This document shows, in pieces, positions 52,612-60,622 of a DNA stretch of 64,000 nt (its first letter is position 1; the number at the start of each line of letters is the position of its first letter). The notes beneath the pieces were generated by a model. It was not told where the DNA came from. It ran no database searches and saw nothing but the letters and a program-made list of their open reading frames with translations. The translations under genes and the position numbers were made by a program. Where the stretch lies: NCBI GenBank assembly GCA_963783945.1, contig CAWAPS010000019.1:744001-808000 (forward strand), read 5' to 3'. Source of the DNA: CAWAPS01 sp963783945 (GTDB lineage Bacteria > Actinomycetota > Acidimicrobiia > Acidimicrobiales > Palsa-688).

Positions 52612-53007
52612 CGCCGCACCGCGATCGCTTCGTTGCCCGCCCGATTCCGCCACAGTCGCCCGAGAGGTATCGGGTCCAGGCCCGCCGCCCCGCGACTCGA
52701 CGGCATGGTGGTGGCCGGGCGAAGGTGGGAGCGAGATTCCATACGGGAGTTCTACCCAAAGAGACAACCCACCCTCGACTCTGGCCGGTCGCGGAGACGT
52801 TTCGTCAGGTAGTGATCGAACAAGCCGGAACGGCAGTCTCGGCCTTGCACCATTCGCCTAATACTACCGCTCGGGGCCGAAGCTTCCTTGGGCCACGCCT
52901 CCAGGGAATACGGTGCCGAGCTACGTAGCTCGCCGTCCGCACCGGCAGGCGGCTCACCGAAAGGCGGTGAATATGGCGGGCCTTGACCCGATCGATGCTC
53001 CTTTCTT

Positions 53008-53166
53008 ATGGCAGAGGCGGAGGCGGCGGCAGCACTACCCGTGCCCACCGATCCGATCGCAGACCCCGAAGCCAAGATAAAAACTCTCAAGGGCGCGGCC
53101 GACCAATACCAATTCATACAGAAGCGTCTGAAGGCGTGGAACGCGGCTGGCCGTCCCCTAAAGTAG
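53008..53166 (+). CDS. Possible small hypothetical protein (52 aa)
   Basis: ATG 53008 opens a 52-codon frame with an Ala/Glu-rich start (MAEAEAAAALPVPTDPIADP) followed by a Lys-rich amphipathic helix, KIKTLKGAADQYQFIQKRLK, ending before TAG. Codon third positions are less GC-rich than in the neighbours, but the amino-acid pattern looks like a folded helix rather than noise. No ribosome site is clear. It lies 66 nt upstream of the pirin gene in the same direction. The call is tentative. Confidence 0.4.
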   Translation: MAEAEAAAALPVPTDPIADPEAKIKTLKGAADQYQFIQKRLKAWNAAGRPLK

Positions 53167-53232
53167 GTCCAGACCCGGTCCGGTAGATCGATCTCCTGGT
53201 CTGGCAGCTTCGCGGACCTTGAGGAGGACACC

Positions 53233-54243
53233 ATGCCTGCGGTTACCGTCTCCGACTGGACAGCCCTGAAGCGACTTCCCGTTCGGGCTCCCTCCTCGAC
53301 ACTCGAGCGGCCGGTGGCGTCAGTGTCGACCGCTCCGAGTGGCTTGGAGGGCGAGGGATTTCCGGTTCGGCGGGCCTTCGTGGGCAGGACCTTCGCCGAA
53401 CTCGACCCCTTCGTCCACATGGACCAGATGGGCGAGGTCGACTACGCCCCCGGTGAGCCCAAGGGAACACCCTGGCACCCCCACCGGGGCTTCGAGACTG
53501 TCACCTACATGATCGACGGGACCTTCGCCCACCAAGACTCCAACGGTGGGGGTGGACTGATCACCGACGGTGCCACCCAATGGATGACCGCCGGGCGGGG
53601 CATCTTGCACATCGAAACCCCACCGGAAGAACTGGTCATTTCCGGCGGACTGTTCCACGGCATCCAGCTGTGGGTCAACCTCCCCGCCGAGAAAAAATGG
53701 ATCCCTCCCGCCTACCAGCCCCTCGCCGCCTCCGACGTAGCCCTTGTAGCCTCCCCCGACGCCGGAGCTCTGGTTCGGGTGATCGCCGGCGACCTGGCGG
53801 ATGTTGTTGGGCCCGGTTCTACCCACACGCCTATCTGCCTGATGCACGCTTCGATCACACCGGGATCCCTGCTCGAGCTGCCATGGAACCCCGCCTTCAA
53901 CTCTCTCGTGTACGTCCTCGCCGGCTCGGGCGAAGCCGGGCCCAACCATCAGCCGATCGGCACCGGCCAACTCGTCACCTTCGGCCCCGGAGAGTGGCTG
54001 GGCGTCCGGGCCAAAGAGCATCAAGACCACAGCTCGGGGACCTTGGATGTGCTCCTTCTCGGCGGTGAGCCAATCGGCGAGCACGTAGAACACTACGGAC
54101 CGTTCGTGATGAACACCCGCGAAGAGATCGGCCAGGCCGTGGAGGACTTCGAGGCCGGGCGACTGGGCCGCATACCGGCTAACGCCCTGATGCCCCACGT
54201 GGCCGATCCCGCTCCGATACGAACCGAGCGAACGGGAATCTGA
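53233..54243 (+). CDS. Pirin family protein
   Basis: 336 residues, bicupin. The N-terminal cupin has PWHPHRGFETVTYMIDG with two metal His at 82 and 84, then QWMTAGRGILHIETP with the further His and Glu. The C-terminal Pirin_C domain starts near residue 190 (THTPICLMHASITPG). Bacterial pirins are iron-binding proteins with quercetinase-like activity or regulatory roles. GAGGAGG about 5 nt upstream of ATG 53233 supports the start. The length is at the long end for bacterial pirins (230-320). Confidence 0.93.
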   Translation: MPAVTVSDWTALKRLPVRAPSSTLERPVASVSTAPSGLEGEGFPVRRAFVGRTFAELDPFVHMDQMGEVDYAPGEPKGTPWHPHRGFETVTYMIDGTFAHQDSNGGGGLITDGATQWMTAGRGILHIETPPEELVISGGLFHGIQLWVNLPAEKKWIPPAYQPLAASDVALVASPDAGALVRVIAGDLADVVGPGSTHTPICLMHASITPGSLLELPWNPAFNSLVYVLAGSGEAGPNHQPIGTGQLVTFGPGEWLGVRAKEHQDHSSGTLDVLLLGGEPIGEHVEHYGPFVMNTREEIGQAVEDFEAGRLGRIPANALMPHVADPAPIRTERTGI

Positions 54244-54349
54244 CCACCATCGTGCCGAGAAAGGCCCCGGCGGAGCCGGTCCGCAACTGACCTCGCGACC
54301 CGCATGGCGCCAGCCATGGCCGGGGGGTCGACAGAATCACACCCGGTCC

Positions 54350-55135
54350 TCAGAGCGTGGAGACGAGACCTCCGTCGATCACGAAGTCGGAACCCGTGGT
54401 ATTTCCAGCCCGCTCACTGGCTAGCAGAACGACCAGATCGGCGACCTCCGCCGGGGTGGTGAACCGCCGGGTCGGTGCCTGCTGCTCCTGCTGGCGGACC
54501 ACCGAGGTCTGATCAACTCCCTGCGAACTGCCGACCGTTGCCGCAACGCCGTGATCACCGAGCCACAAATCGGTGGAAACCGGTCCGGGGCTAACCGTGT
54601 TGACGCGGATCCCGCTAGGGCCGACTTCCTTTGACAATGCTTTCGAGAAGCTGGCCAGAGCGGCCTTGGCCGCGCTGTAGTCGATGACGGCCGGGTCGGG
54701 GAGGAAGGCGTTAACGGAGCAAACGGTGACGATGGTTCCGCGTCGGGCGGCCAGCATGCCGGGCAGGGCCGCCCGTGTCGTCCGCACTGCGGCCAGGAAG
54801 GTGAGGGTGAGCGACGCCAACCACTGCTCGTCGGTGATCGCGGTGAACCCTTCAAGGCGCGGGCTGACCGCTCCGACGTTGTTTACCAGGATGTCCAGCG
54901 GTCCGAACTCGAGCGCCGCGCTAACCAGGGCGCCGGGGCCTGACTCGGTGGCCAGGTCGACATTGTGCCTGTGCACCCTGCCATCTCCGGTCAGCCGATC
55001 GAGCTCAGGGCTGGTCCCGCGTGCCCCCGCGACCACGGTTACGCCTTCGTCTACGAGGGCACGAGTGACCGCTAGTCCGATTCCCTTGCTCGCTCCAGTG
55101 ACCACAGCATGCTTGCCAGTCAGTTCGAGGTCCAT
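54350..55135 (-). CDS. SDR family oxidoreductase
   Basis: 261 residues. TGASKGIGLAV is the cofactor loop, VVAGARG ends strand 2, NNVGAVS carries Asn, CSVNAF the Ser and YSAAKAA the Tyr/Lys. NTTGSDFVIDGG closes the fold. It is a typical 3-oxoacyl-[ACP]-reductase-like SDR. ATG 55135 is preferred because the first beta strand begins four residues later; ATG 55153 is possible. It is convergent with the pirin gene and transcribed in the same direction as the Cys-rich protein gene upstream. Confidence 0.92.
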   Translation of the reverse strand: MDLELTGKHAVVTGASKGIGLAVTRALVDEGVTVVAGARGTSPELDRLTGDGRVHRHNVDLATESGPGALVSAALEFGPLDILVNNVGAVSPRLEGFTAITDEQWLASLTLTFLAAVRTTRAALPGMLAARRGTIVTVCSVNAFLPDPAVIDYSAAKAALASFSKALSKEVGPSGIRVNTVSPGPVSTDLWLGDHGVAATVGSSQGVDQTSVVRQQEQQAPTRRFTTPAEVADLVVLLASERAGNTTGSDFVIDGGLVSTL

Positions 55136-55243
55136 GGCTGACAAGACTGGCACGCCACACCGACCAACGTGGCCGAGAGTCCTGAGACTGGCGCGGGATC
55201 GATATTTACGCGCTCACCAAACACCAATTCCTAGGATCAACGG

Positions 55244-55903
55244 CTACTGCCCGCTAATCCGGCGTCGCAGCTCGACGTAGACCTCGGTGCCGGCGATCGC
55301 CTCCAACTCGGCTCCCAGCGAGTCGATCACCTGATGCTCACCCACGTAGGCCAAGGAACCCTCAGTGCAGCACCACGCCATCGTCTCGCCTTCTGCCCCC
55401 CAATCGCGTCGAGTCCAGCGGCGCACGGTCGCTACTTCGGTATCGTCCGCACCCGCCTCCCAGTCCACCTTGATGGGCAGCTGCCAGCACACCGACGGCT
55501 TCCATTCAGTTGGCGACTCCCCGGCTTCGATGGCCGCCAGATGCAGCGCGCAGCCCGCCCCGCCGGCGAACCCGGGGCGGTTGAGAAAGATACAAGCGCC
55601 ATCAACGACGCGGGTGTGGGTAAGGGTCCCGTCACTGAAGATGCCACCCTCGGCCGCCTCGCTATGACGTTGGAAACGGACGGGCTCCAACGTGGCCGCC
55701 AGCGCGGCGATCAACCGGGCTTCGTCGGCGTCGCCTAGATCGGCGCCGATCGAGCAACACCCGAGGCCGAGATGCGCGGCCGGCTCAGGGCCGATGCCAT
55801 GGCAACCTCGACCCCACAAACAAGCCCACCTCGAGGTCAGGAACTCCCGATCGAAGCGCCAGACCGTGTCACCGTCGTGGATCTCCTCCATACCCGGGAC
55901 CAT
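55244..55903 (-). CDS. Conserved Cys-rich protein of unknown function
   Basis: 219 residues. Conserved-looking features are WACLWGRGCHG, LGLGCCSIGA, ACIFLNRPGF, AGGAGCALHL, WKPSVCWQLP and RRWTRRDWG, a combination I know from uncharacterised actinobacterial proteins. Several Cys (CxxxxxC, CC, C..C, C) could bind zinc or an iron-sulfur cluster. No membrane segment is present. ATG 55903 is supported by TACGCT 7 nt upstream on the minus strand (leaderless pattern). It is divergent from the HTH-protein gene, with about 175 nt between them. Confidence 0.75.
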   Translation of the reverse strand: MVPGMEEIHDGDTVWRFDREFLTSRWACLWGRGCHGIGPEPAAHLGLGCCSIGADLGDADEARLIAALAATLEPVRFQRHSEAAEGGIFSDGTLTHTRVVDGACIFLNRPGFAGGAGCALHLAAIEAGESPTEWKPSVCWQLPIKVDWEAGADDTEVATVRRWTRRDWGAEGETMAWCCTEGSLAYVGEHQVIDSLGAELEAIAGTEVYVELRRRISGQ

Positions 55904-55910
55904 GCGACGA

Positions 55911-55916
55911 AGCGTA
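55911..55916 (-). promoter_or_regulatory. Probable -10 box of the leaderless Cys-rich protein gene
   Basis: On the minus strand TACGCT is followed after 7 nt by ATG 55903. The box supports this start over the in-frame alternatives on either side. Confidence 0.4.
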
Positions 55917-56026
55917 TGCCACCCCTGGTGCTTCGTCGAGTGATCTGCACCCGGCAACCGGTGGAGTCAGCAAGGCTCCAACGTCGCGACCACCTATTCC
56001 GTCGCAGACGGCCACCGCCATATTTC

Positions 56027-56055
56027 TTGACGGTGTCAATAAATATTGATAGTCT
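56027..56055 (+). promoter_or_regulatory. Promoter with an AT-rich palindromic operator
   Basis: TTGACG (56027-56032) and TAGTCT (56050-56055) are 17 nt apart. The spacer contains TCAATAAATATTGA (56036-56049), a palindrome with 6-bp arms around AA, ending directly at the -10. Such an AT-rich symmetric site in a GC-rich genome is unlikely by chance. It probably binds a dimeric repressor, possibly the HTH protein encoded 25 nt downstream. Confidence 0.6.
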
Positions 56056-56079
56056 CGCGTTCATGGGAAGGGAACCCTG

Positions 56080-56595
56080 ATGATGAAATGGACGTGCACT
56101 GTGGAGGCGGTCAATGACGCCTACGCAGGGGATATCCAAGACCTGTCAGAGCGCGTTCTCGCCCGACTGGGCGGTCGTGACGCGTCCGTCGCATTCGGCG
56201 ACCGACGTATCGTGGCCACCTTCACAGTCGATGCACGCCTGGTTCTGCAGGCAGTTGAGACGGCACAGAAGGCGTGGAACAAGGTGTTGGATGACGAGTT
56301 GGCATGGTCGACCGTGTCTCTGTCGGCCCGGCGTGGCGATCAGCCCGACGACCTGCCAGGGTTACCGGAGCTGCTCGGGGTCGCGGAGGTGGCCAAACGG
56401 TTGGATGTCTCCAAGCAGCGCGCCGCCGAACTGGCCCGAACCCATCGATTGTTCCCACCGCCGGTAGCGGAGTTGGCCTCTGGGCCAGTGTGGACGGCGT
56501 GGCAGATCGGTGCATTCCAACGATCTTGGACCCGCAAGCCGGGCCGGCCCCCTGATTTGGCTGCCGTGGAGTCAGAACCTCAACCTCTGACCTGA
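56080..56595 (+). CDS. Protein with a C-terminal helix-turn-helix segment
   Basis: 171 residues. Residues ~1-80 form an alpha/beta domain (KWTCTVEAVNDAYAGDIQDL ... IVATFTVDARLVLQAVETA). Residues ~97-155 read LLGVAEVAKRLDVSKQRAAE and, after LARTHRLFPPP, WTAWQIGAFQRSW. This is an excisionase/MerR-like HTH with the wing found in many actinobacterial DNA-binding proteins. GGAAGGGAA about 7 nt upstream supports ATG 56080. The promoter carries an AT-rich palindrome, so autoregulation is likely. The target genes are unknown. Confidence 0.75.
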   Translation: MMKWTCTVEAVNDAYAGDIQDLSERVLARLGGRDASVAFGDRRIVATFTVDARLVLQAVETAQKAWNKVLDDELAWSTVSLSARRGDQPDDLPGLPELLGVAEVAKRLDVSKQRAAELARTHRLFPPPVAELASGPVWTAWQIGAFQRSWTRKPGRPPDLAAVESEPQPLT

Positions 56596-56794
56596 TCTCC
56601 CGGTTGCCCTCATGAACGGGACCATGAAGCCGCGGCAATAGACCAGCGTCGGCTCTGGTGGATTTTCATTGCCTAGCGACCGTCTTCGCCGCCTTCTTCA
56701 CGTCGTTCAAGACTGACCGGCCGGCGATACCACCCGCTCCCGTGACTGACTGCTGTCCAGCGGGGCCTCTTCGACTTGCGTCCGTACGAGCCCC

Positions 56795-56838
56795 TTGACA
56801 GCCTATTGATGATAGGCTAATCTCCTATCGGTAATAGG
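56795..56838 (+). promoter_or_regulatory. tetR-type promoter with two tandem palindromic operators
   Basis: A consensus TTGACA (56795-56800) and TAATCT (56818-56823) are 17 nt apart. Operator 1 has 7-bp arms AGCCTAT (56800-56806) and ATAGGCT (56812-56818), filling the spacer. Operator 2 has 5-bp arms CCTAT (56824-56828) and ATAGG (56834-56838) and covers the likely transcription start. The centres are 22 bp apart, two helical turns, so two dimers would bind on the same face. The TetR gene begins at 56871, which makes strong autorepression very likely. The upstream gap from 56596 holds no gene. Confidence 0.85.
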
Positions 56839-56870
56839 CAGACTTTTGGAAACGTGGGCAGGAAGATGAG

Positions 56871-57455
56871 ATGGTGACGACCACTGTCGCGAAACGGCGT
56901 GAGGCGAGGATGGCAGGCATCGTGGCTTGCGCGTGGGACCTGGCCCGTGAGGAGGGTATAGCCGGGGTCTCGTTGCACGGGCTGGCTCGCCAGGTCGGGA
57001 TCCGGCAGCCGTCGCTGTATGAGTACTTCGATTCAAAACACGCCCTGTATGACGCCATGTTCGCCGACGGCAACCGGCAACTGCTCGAGCGCCTGGACGC
57101 CGTCAAGTTGCCCCGGGACCACCGGGCTGCTCTCAAGCAGATGCTCGTGGCGTTCGCGGGGTTCGCACTCGAGGACCCTGCCCGCTACGAGCTCCTGTTC
57201 CAGAGGCACATACCGGGCTTCGCACCCTCGCCCGCGTCGTATGCGTGGGCCGAGGACGTCTTGAGCCGCGTGGTCGGTCTCATGCGGGACGCGGGCGTGA
57301 CCAAACAAGGCGACATCGACTGCCTCGTCGCCATCACGGCCGGTCTCATCGACGCCCAGCTGAGCAACGACCCGGACGGCAACCGCTGGGTCCGCCATCT
57401 CAACCGACTCGTCGACCTGCTGGTCGACGATGCCATCACCAGGAGGAACCAATGA
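56871..57455 (+). CDS. TetR-family transcriptional regulator
   Basis: 194 residues. The HTH lies at ~30-53 (IAGVSLHGLARQVGIRQPSL followed by YEYFDSKHALY), a textbook TetR_N. The ligand domain has FAGFALEDPARYELLFQRHI and resembles the WHG-type C-terminal domain. The start ATG has GGAAG upstream. The promoter contains two palindromes, so the protein probably represses its own operon. The stop overlaps the next gene (ATGA), making a three-gene unit with the mycothiol-enzyme-like and MBL-fold genes. The inducer is unknown; electrophiles or small oxidants would fit the cargo. Confidence 0.93.
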   Translation: MVTTTVAKRREARMAGIVACAWDLAREEGIAGVSLHGLARQVGIRQPSLYEYFDSKHALYDAMFADGNRQLLERLDAVKLPRDHRAALKQMLVAFAGFALEDPARYELLFQRHIPGFAPSPASYAWAEDVLSRVVGLMRDAGVTKQGDIDCLVAITAGLIDAQLSNDPDGNRWVRHLNRLVDLLVDDAITRRNQ

Positions 57456-58183
57456 AGCCTGACCGCCTAGGCCGCCCAGAAGCTCGCCGGCTGGCCGACG
57501 AAGAGTTCAGACGCTTCGCCGAGTTGACGGCCTCACTCACCTCCCGGGACTGGGCGATGCAGACAGACTGCACCGCCTGGGATGTCCGCAAGACGGCCCT
57601 CCACGTGCTCGGATCCGCCGACGCTCAGGCGTCGGTGCGCGAGTTCGCCCACCAGATGCGCAAGGGCATGCCGCTCAACAAGGAGGTCGACTCGCACCAC
57701 TGGGTCGACGGCCTCAACGAACTGCAGATCCGCGAACGAGACCATCTATCGACTTCTGAGCTGGTCAAACAGCTCACCGCCGTTGGCCCCAAAGCGGTGA
57801 AGGGCCGATGGCGCACTCCGCCGCCCATGCGCTACCTGCCGATTCCGTTCGGCCCTCCGATTGGCTGGAAGCCGCTCAAATACCTTCTCGACGTCGGCTT
57901 CACCCGTGACGTGTGGTGCCACCGCATCGACATCTGCGGTGCGACGGGGCGACCGATGGACCTCTCCGCCGATCATGACGGCCGCCTGGTTGCCGACATC
58001 GTGGCCGAATGGGCCGACCTCCACGCTCAGCCCTTCGACCTGGTCCTCGAAGGCCCGGCCGGGGGGAAGTTCACCCAGGGCGTCGACGGCGAACGAGTCG
58101 AGATCGACGCCCTCGACTTCATCCGCACCCTTTCCGGTCGCCTCCCAGGCGCCGGCGTCCTCAGCCATCCCCTCCCTCTCTAA
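57452..58183 (+). CDS. Maleylpyruvate-isomerase-family (MDMPI, DinB-like) protein
   Basis: 243 residues. RRFAELTASLTSRDWAMQTD, CTAWDVRKTALHVLG and a later TRDVWCHRIDI fit the mycothiol-dependent maleylpyruvate isomerase N-terminal domain. His51 of the ALHVLG motif and the His of DVWCHRID are candidate metal ligands. Members are four-helix DinB-like proteins thought to use or act on mycothiol conjugates. ATG 57452 overlaps the TetR stop. The MBL-fold gene follows 11 nt after its stop. Involvement in detoxification through thiol conjugates is inferred from family and context. Confidence 0.87.
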   Translation: MKPDRLGRPEARRLADEEFRRFAELTASLTSRDWAMQTDCTAWDVRKTALHVLGSADAQASVREFAHQMRKGMPLNKEVDSHHWVDGLNELQIRERDHLSTSELVKQLTAVGPKAVKGRWRTPPPMRYLPIPFGPPIGWKPLKYLLDVGFTRDVWCHRIDICGATGRPMDLSADHDGRLVADIVAEWADLHAQPFDLVLEGPAGGKFTQGVDGERVEIDALDFIRTLSGRLPGAGVLSHPLPL

Positions 58184-58194
58184 GGAGACACTCC

Positions 58195-58920
58195 GTGAAT
58201 ACCCGCATCAACGAAATCGCCGACCGCATCTACCGGCTGTCCACCTTCGTGCCTGACATCGGCCCCACCGGCTTTACCTTCAACCAGTACCTCATCGATG
58301 ACGACGAACCCTTGGTCTTCCACACCGGGCAACGAGCGGCGTTCACGGGTCTGGCCGATGCCATCGCCTCCATCGTCCCGCTCGACCGGCTGCGCTGGGT
58401 GACATTCGGACACGTCGAGGCTGACGAATGCGGCGCCATGAACCAACTGCTCGCCGCGGCGCCCCAGGCCCAGATCGCTCACGGGGCGATCGGCTGCATG
58501 GTGTCACTCAACGACCTAGCCGATCGACCGCCCGTGCCTCTCACGGACGGCCAAGTCCTCGACCTCGGCCACCACCGGGTCCGCCACATCGACACACCAC
58601 ACGTCCCCCACGCGTGGGAGGCCCGAGTCCTCTACGAGGAGACCACCGGCACACTCCTCTGCGGCGACCTGTTCACCCAGGTCGGCGACGGTCCGGCCGT
58701 CACATCCGACGACATCGTCGAGTCCGCCGGCCAAGCAGAGGATATTTTCGGGGCCAGCTGCCTTACACCCAACACCGGACCCACCATCCGCCGACTCGCC
58801 GAGCTGGCGCCCACCACCCTCGCGGTCATGCACGGCTCCTGCTTCTCCGGCGACGGATCCAAGGCTCTGCACGCTCTTGCCGACGATTACGACAGGCGAC
58901 TCGCTGCCGTCCGGTCCTGA
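58195..58920 (+). CDS. MBL-fold metallo-hydrolase, flavodiiron/ODP-like
   Basis: 241 residues. The metal motif GHVEADECG (His73, Glu75, Asp77) is the H-x-E-x-D form of flavodiiron and ODP (oxygen-binding diiron) proteins, not the HxHxDH of zinc hydrolases. HVPHAWE (His136/139), CGDLF (Asp158) and MHGS (His213) complete two iron sites. No flavodoxin domain is present. It may reduce or sense O2 or NO, or hydrolyse a thioester. AAGGAGA supports GTG 58195. A T7 run at 58925-58931 just after the stop could be part of a terminator, but the stem before it is poor. Confidence 0.9.
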   Translation: MNTRINEIADRIYRLSTFVPDIGPTGFTFNQYLIDDDEPLVFHTGQRAAFTGLADAIASIVPLDRLRWVTFGHVEADECGAMNQLLAAAPQAQIAHGAIGCMVSLNDLADRPPVPLTDGQVLDLGHHRVRHIDTPHVPHAWEARVLYEETTGTLLCGDLFTQVGDGPAVTSDDIVESAGQAEDIFGASCLTPNTGPTIRRLAELAPTTLAVMHGSCFSGDGSKALHALADDYDRRLAAVRS

Positions 58921-59042
58921 GCTATTTTTTTGGGGCCCTCTCAGTAGTGAAAGTCCAAGGCCAGGTTGGCTCGTTGGCTCGGATGCCCTGGCTGACAAAC
59001 GCGGAATGCCCACGCCCCCGGGGGCGCGGACTCCACTGTGAC

Positions 59043-59840
59043 TCAGACCACATCGAGGAAGTCGAGTATCTCGGGTATCGCTCGCGGGTCTTGAGCGAAG
59101 AAAACGTGCCCTCCCTCATACACCCGTAGCTCCGAGTCCGGAATCAGGCTGACAATCGCCTTGCTGTTAGCGAGCGGAGCTACCCCGTCGTAACGGCCAG
59201 CGGCGACGAGGGTCGGGCAGGTGATGTGCGGGAGGCGGTCCATCACATCGTGGTCGCGGCGCGCCAACAGTTGCTCGCGCTCGCCGCGGAGCCGCTCTTC
59301 GCTCTTCGCCATCGGGGTGCGGGCAGCGAACATCGAGGCCAAGGCCTGATCAGCGGGATGTCCGGCCAGGTACTCAGGACTGAAACGGGTGTCGAGCAGC
59401 GCCAGGAAGCGTTCATTCAGGGTCGGGTCGTCAAGCCGGCCGAGCTCGTGCAAAGGATACGAAGAGCCTCCCGCTCCCCCGGGAGACGTGCAGGCGAGCA
59501 CGAGCCGCTCCACTCGGTCGGGGTTGGTCACCGCGAACTCCTGGGCGACCATCCCGCCGAAGCTGACCCCTACAACCCGGCACGACGACCAGCCGACGTG
59601 GTCCAACAGCGCCAGCGCGTCGGCCGCGTAGTCCTCCATCGAGTACGACCCAGACGGGATCTCCGTCCGGCCGAGACCACGCTGGTCGTGAACCAGCACC
59701 TCCAATCGAGCCCGGAACGGTTCGATCATCGGCCCCGTACTCTCAAGGGTGGCGCCCGAGCCATTGAAAAACAACAGGCGCTGGCCCGTGCCCGACTGCT
59801 CGTAGTAGATATCGATCCCGTTGACATGGGCGATGGGCAC
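59043..59840 (-). CDS. Alpha/beta hydrolase
   Basis: 265 residues. LLFFNGSGATLEST is the oxyanion region, VHDQRGLGRTEIP the loop after strand 4, VVGVSFGGMVAQEFA the nucleophile elbow (Ser), AAGRYDGVAPL the catalytic Asp and YEGGHVFFAQDP the His. The sequence is of the 3-oxoadipate enol-lactonase/haloperoxidase-like group, so ester or lactone hydrolysis is likely. GTG 59840 is supported by TAACGT 6 nt upstream on the minus strand. The XRE-cupin gene lies 118 nt upstream on the same strand. Confidence 0.92.
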   Translation of the reverse strand: MPIAHVNGIDIYYEQSGTGQRLLFFNGSGATLESTGPMIEPFRARLEVLVHDQRGLGRTEIPSGSYSMEDYAADALALLDHVGWSSCRVVGVSFGGMVAQEFAVTNPDRVERLVLACTSPGGAGGSSYPLHELGRLDDPTLNERFLALLDTRFSPEYLAGHPADQALASMFAARTPMAKSEERLRGEREQLLARRDHDVMDRLPHITCPTLVAAGRYDGVAPLANSKAIVSLIPDSELRVYEGGHVFFAQDPRAIPEILDFLDVV

Positions 59841-59846
59841 CCGTCG

Positions 59847-59852
59847 ACGTTA
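59847..59852 (-). promoter_or_regulatory. Probable -10 box of the leaderless alpha/beta hydrolase gene
   Basis: TAACGT on the minus strand is followed after 6 nt by GTG 59840; there is no ribosome site. Confidence 0.45.
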
Positions 59853-59957
59853 CCCGTAGCAGCCCCGGCCCTCGACGTGGCTCCGATGAGGGTCACAGAG
59901 GGTCGCCAGTATTTCCAGCCCCGGTCCGGAAACTGTGAGATAGCCGGGAATCCCACC

Positions 59958-60551
59958 TCAGGCCGGCGAGGAGCGGCCCGACGGGGCGAGATGCACCCCG
60001 CGCCCGTCCCGATCGAACAGCATGAGTACCTCAGCAGGACCGTCCACCGCGGCGACGGCGTGCGGGGTCATCGTCGCGAATTCGGCCGCCTCACCGGCCT
60101 CGACCACGATTCGGCGGTCGCCGAGAAGCAGAAGGATCCGGCCCTCGAGCACGAACAGCCAGTCTTGGCCCGGGTGGACCCGCTGCTCCGGCAGACGTGG
60201 GCGCGGCTCCAGACGGAGTTTGACAGCGGCGATCGGGCTGGCGGGACGCGAGAGGGACCACAACGTGGCGCCGTCCCTCGCCGCCGGCTCCGGCCGGATG
60301 ACGACGTCGTCGGTCGTGGGGGTGTCGAGCAGATCGTCGAGTTCTACCGTCAGCGCCCGCGCCAGCGGGACGAGCACATCGAGGCTGATCGTGCGGCGCC
60401 CGGTCTCGATGCGGCTCACGGTCGAGGCGCTGAGGTGGCTGCGGCGGGCGATCTCGTCGAGCGACCAACCGGCACTGGTGCGAATCGCCCGCAGACGGGC
60501 CCGGACGAGCGCGTCGATGTCGACCTGGTCCGGACGGGTCCCCACCCCCAC
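59958..60551 (-). CDS. XRE-family regulator with a C-terminal cupin domain
   Basis: 197 residues. Residues ~18-75 are an HTH_3 domain (IRTSAGWSLDEIARRSHLSA followed by STVSRIETGRRTISLDVL). Residues ~105-185 form a cupin (VHPGQDWLFVLEGRILLLLG ... VEAGEAAEFATMTPHAV) that probably senses a small molecule. This domain pair is common in regulators of amine, amino-acid and detoxification genes. GTG 60551 is taken as start. It is divergent from a methyltransferase gene whose start is about 70 nt away, a classic arrangement for a regulator and its target. Confidence 0.92.
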   Translation of the reverse strand: MGVGTRPDQVDIDALVRARLRAIRTSAGWSLDEIARRSHLSASTVSRIETGRRTISLDVLVPLARALTVELDDLLDTPTTDDVVIRPEPAARDGATLWSLSRPASPIAAVKLRLEPRPRLPEQRVHPGQDWLFVLEGRILLLLGDRRIVVEAGEAAEFATMTPHAVAAVDGPAEVLMLFDRDGRGVHLAPSGRSSPA

Positions 60552-60609
60552 AGCATGGTCGCGTCTTGCGGATTCTGCAAGGAAGATTGCGCTTGCTGGG
60601 ATGGCGGTC

Positions 60610-60615
60610 TACCGT
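60610..60615 (+). promoter_or_regulatory. Probable -10 box of a leaderless methyltransferase gene
   Basis: TACCGT ends 7 nt before ATG 60623. The box lies in the short divergent region with the XRE-cupin regulator, which could act here. Confidence 0.4.
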
Positions 60616-60622
60616 GCAGAAC

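Noticed and set aside
52752..53420. A 222-codon minus-strand frame overlapping the pirin start
   Set aside because: Ser/Arg-rich with no domain, and antisense to the well-supported pirin N-terminus and the small 53008 frame.
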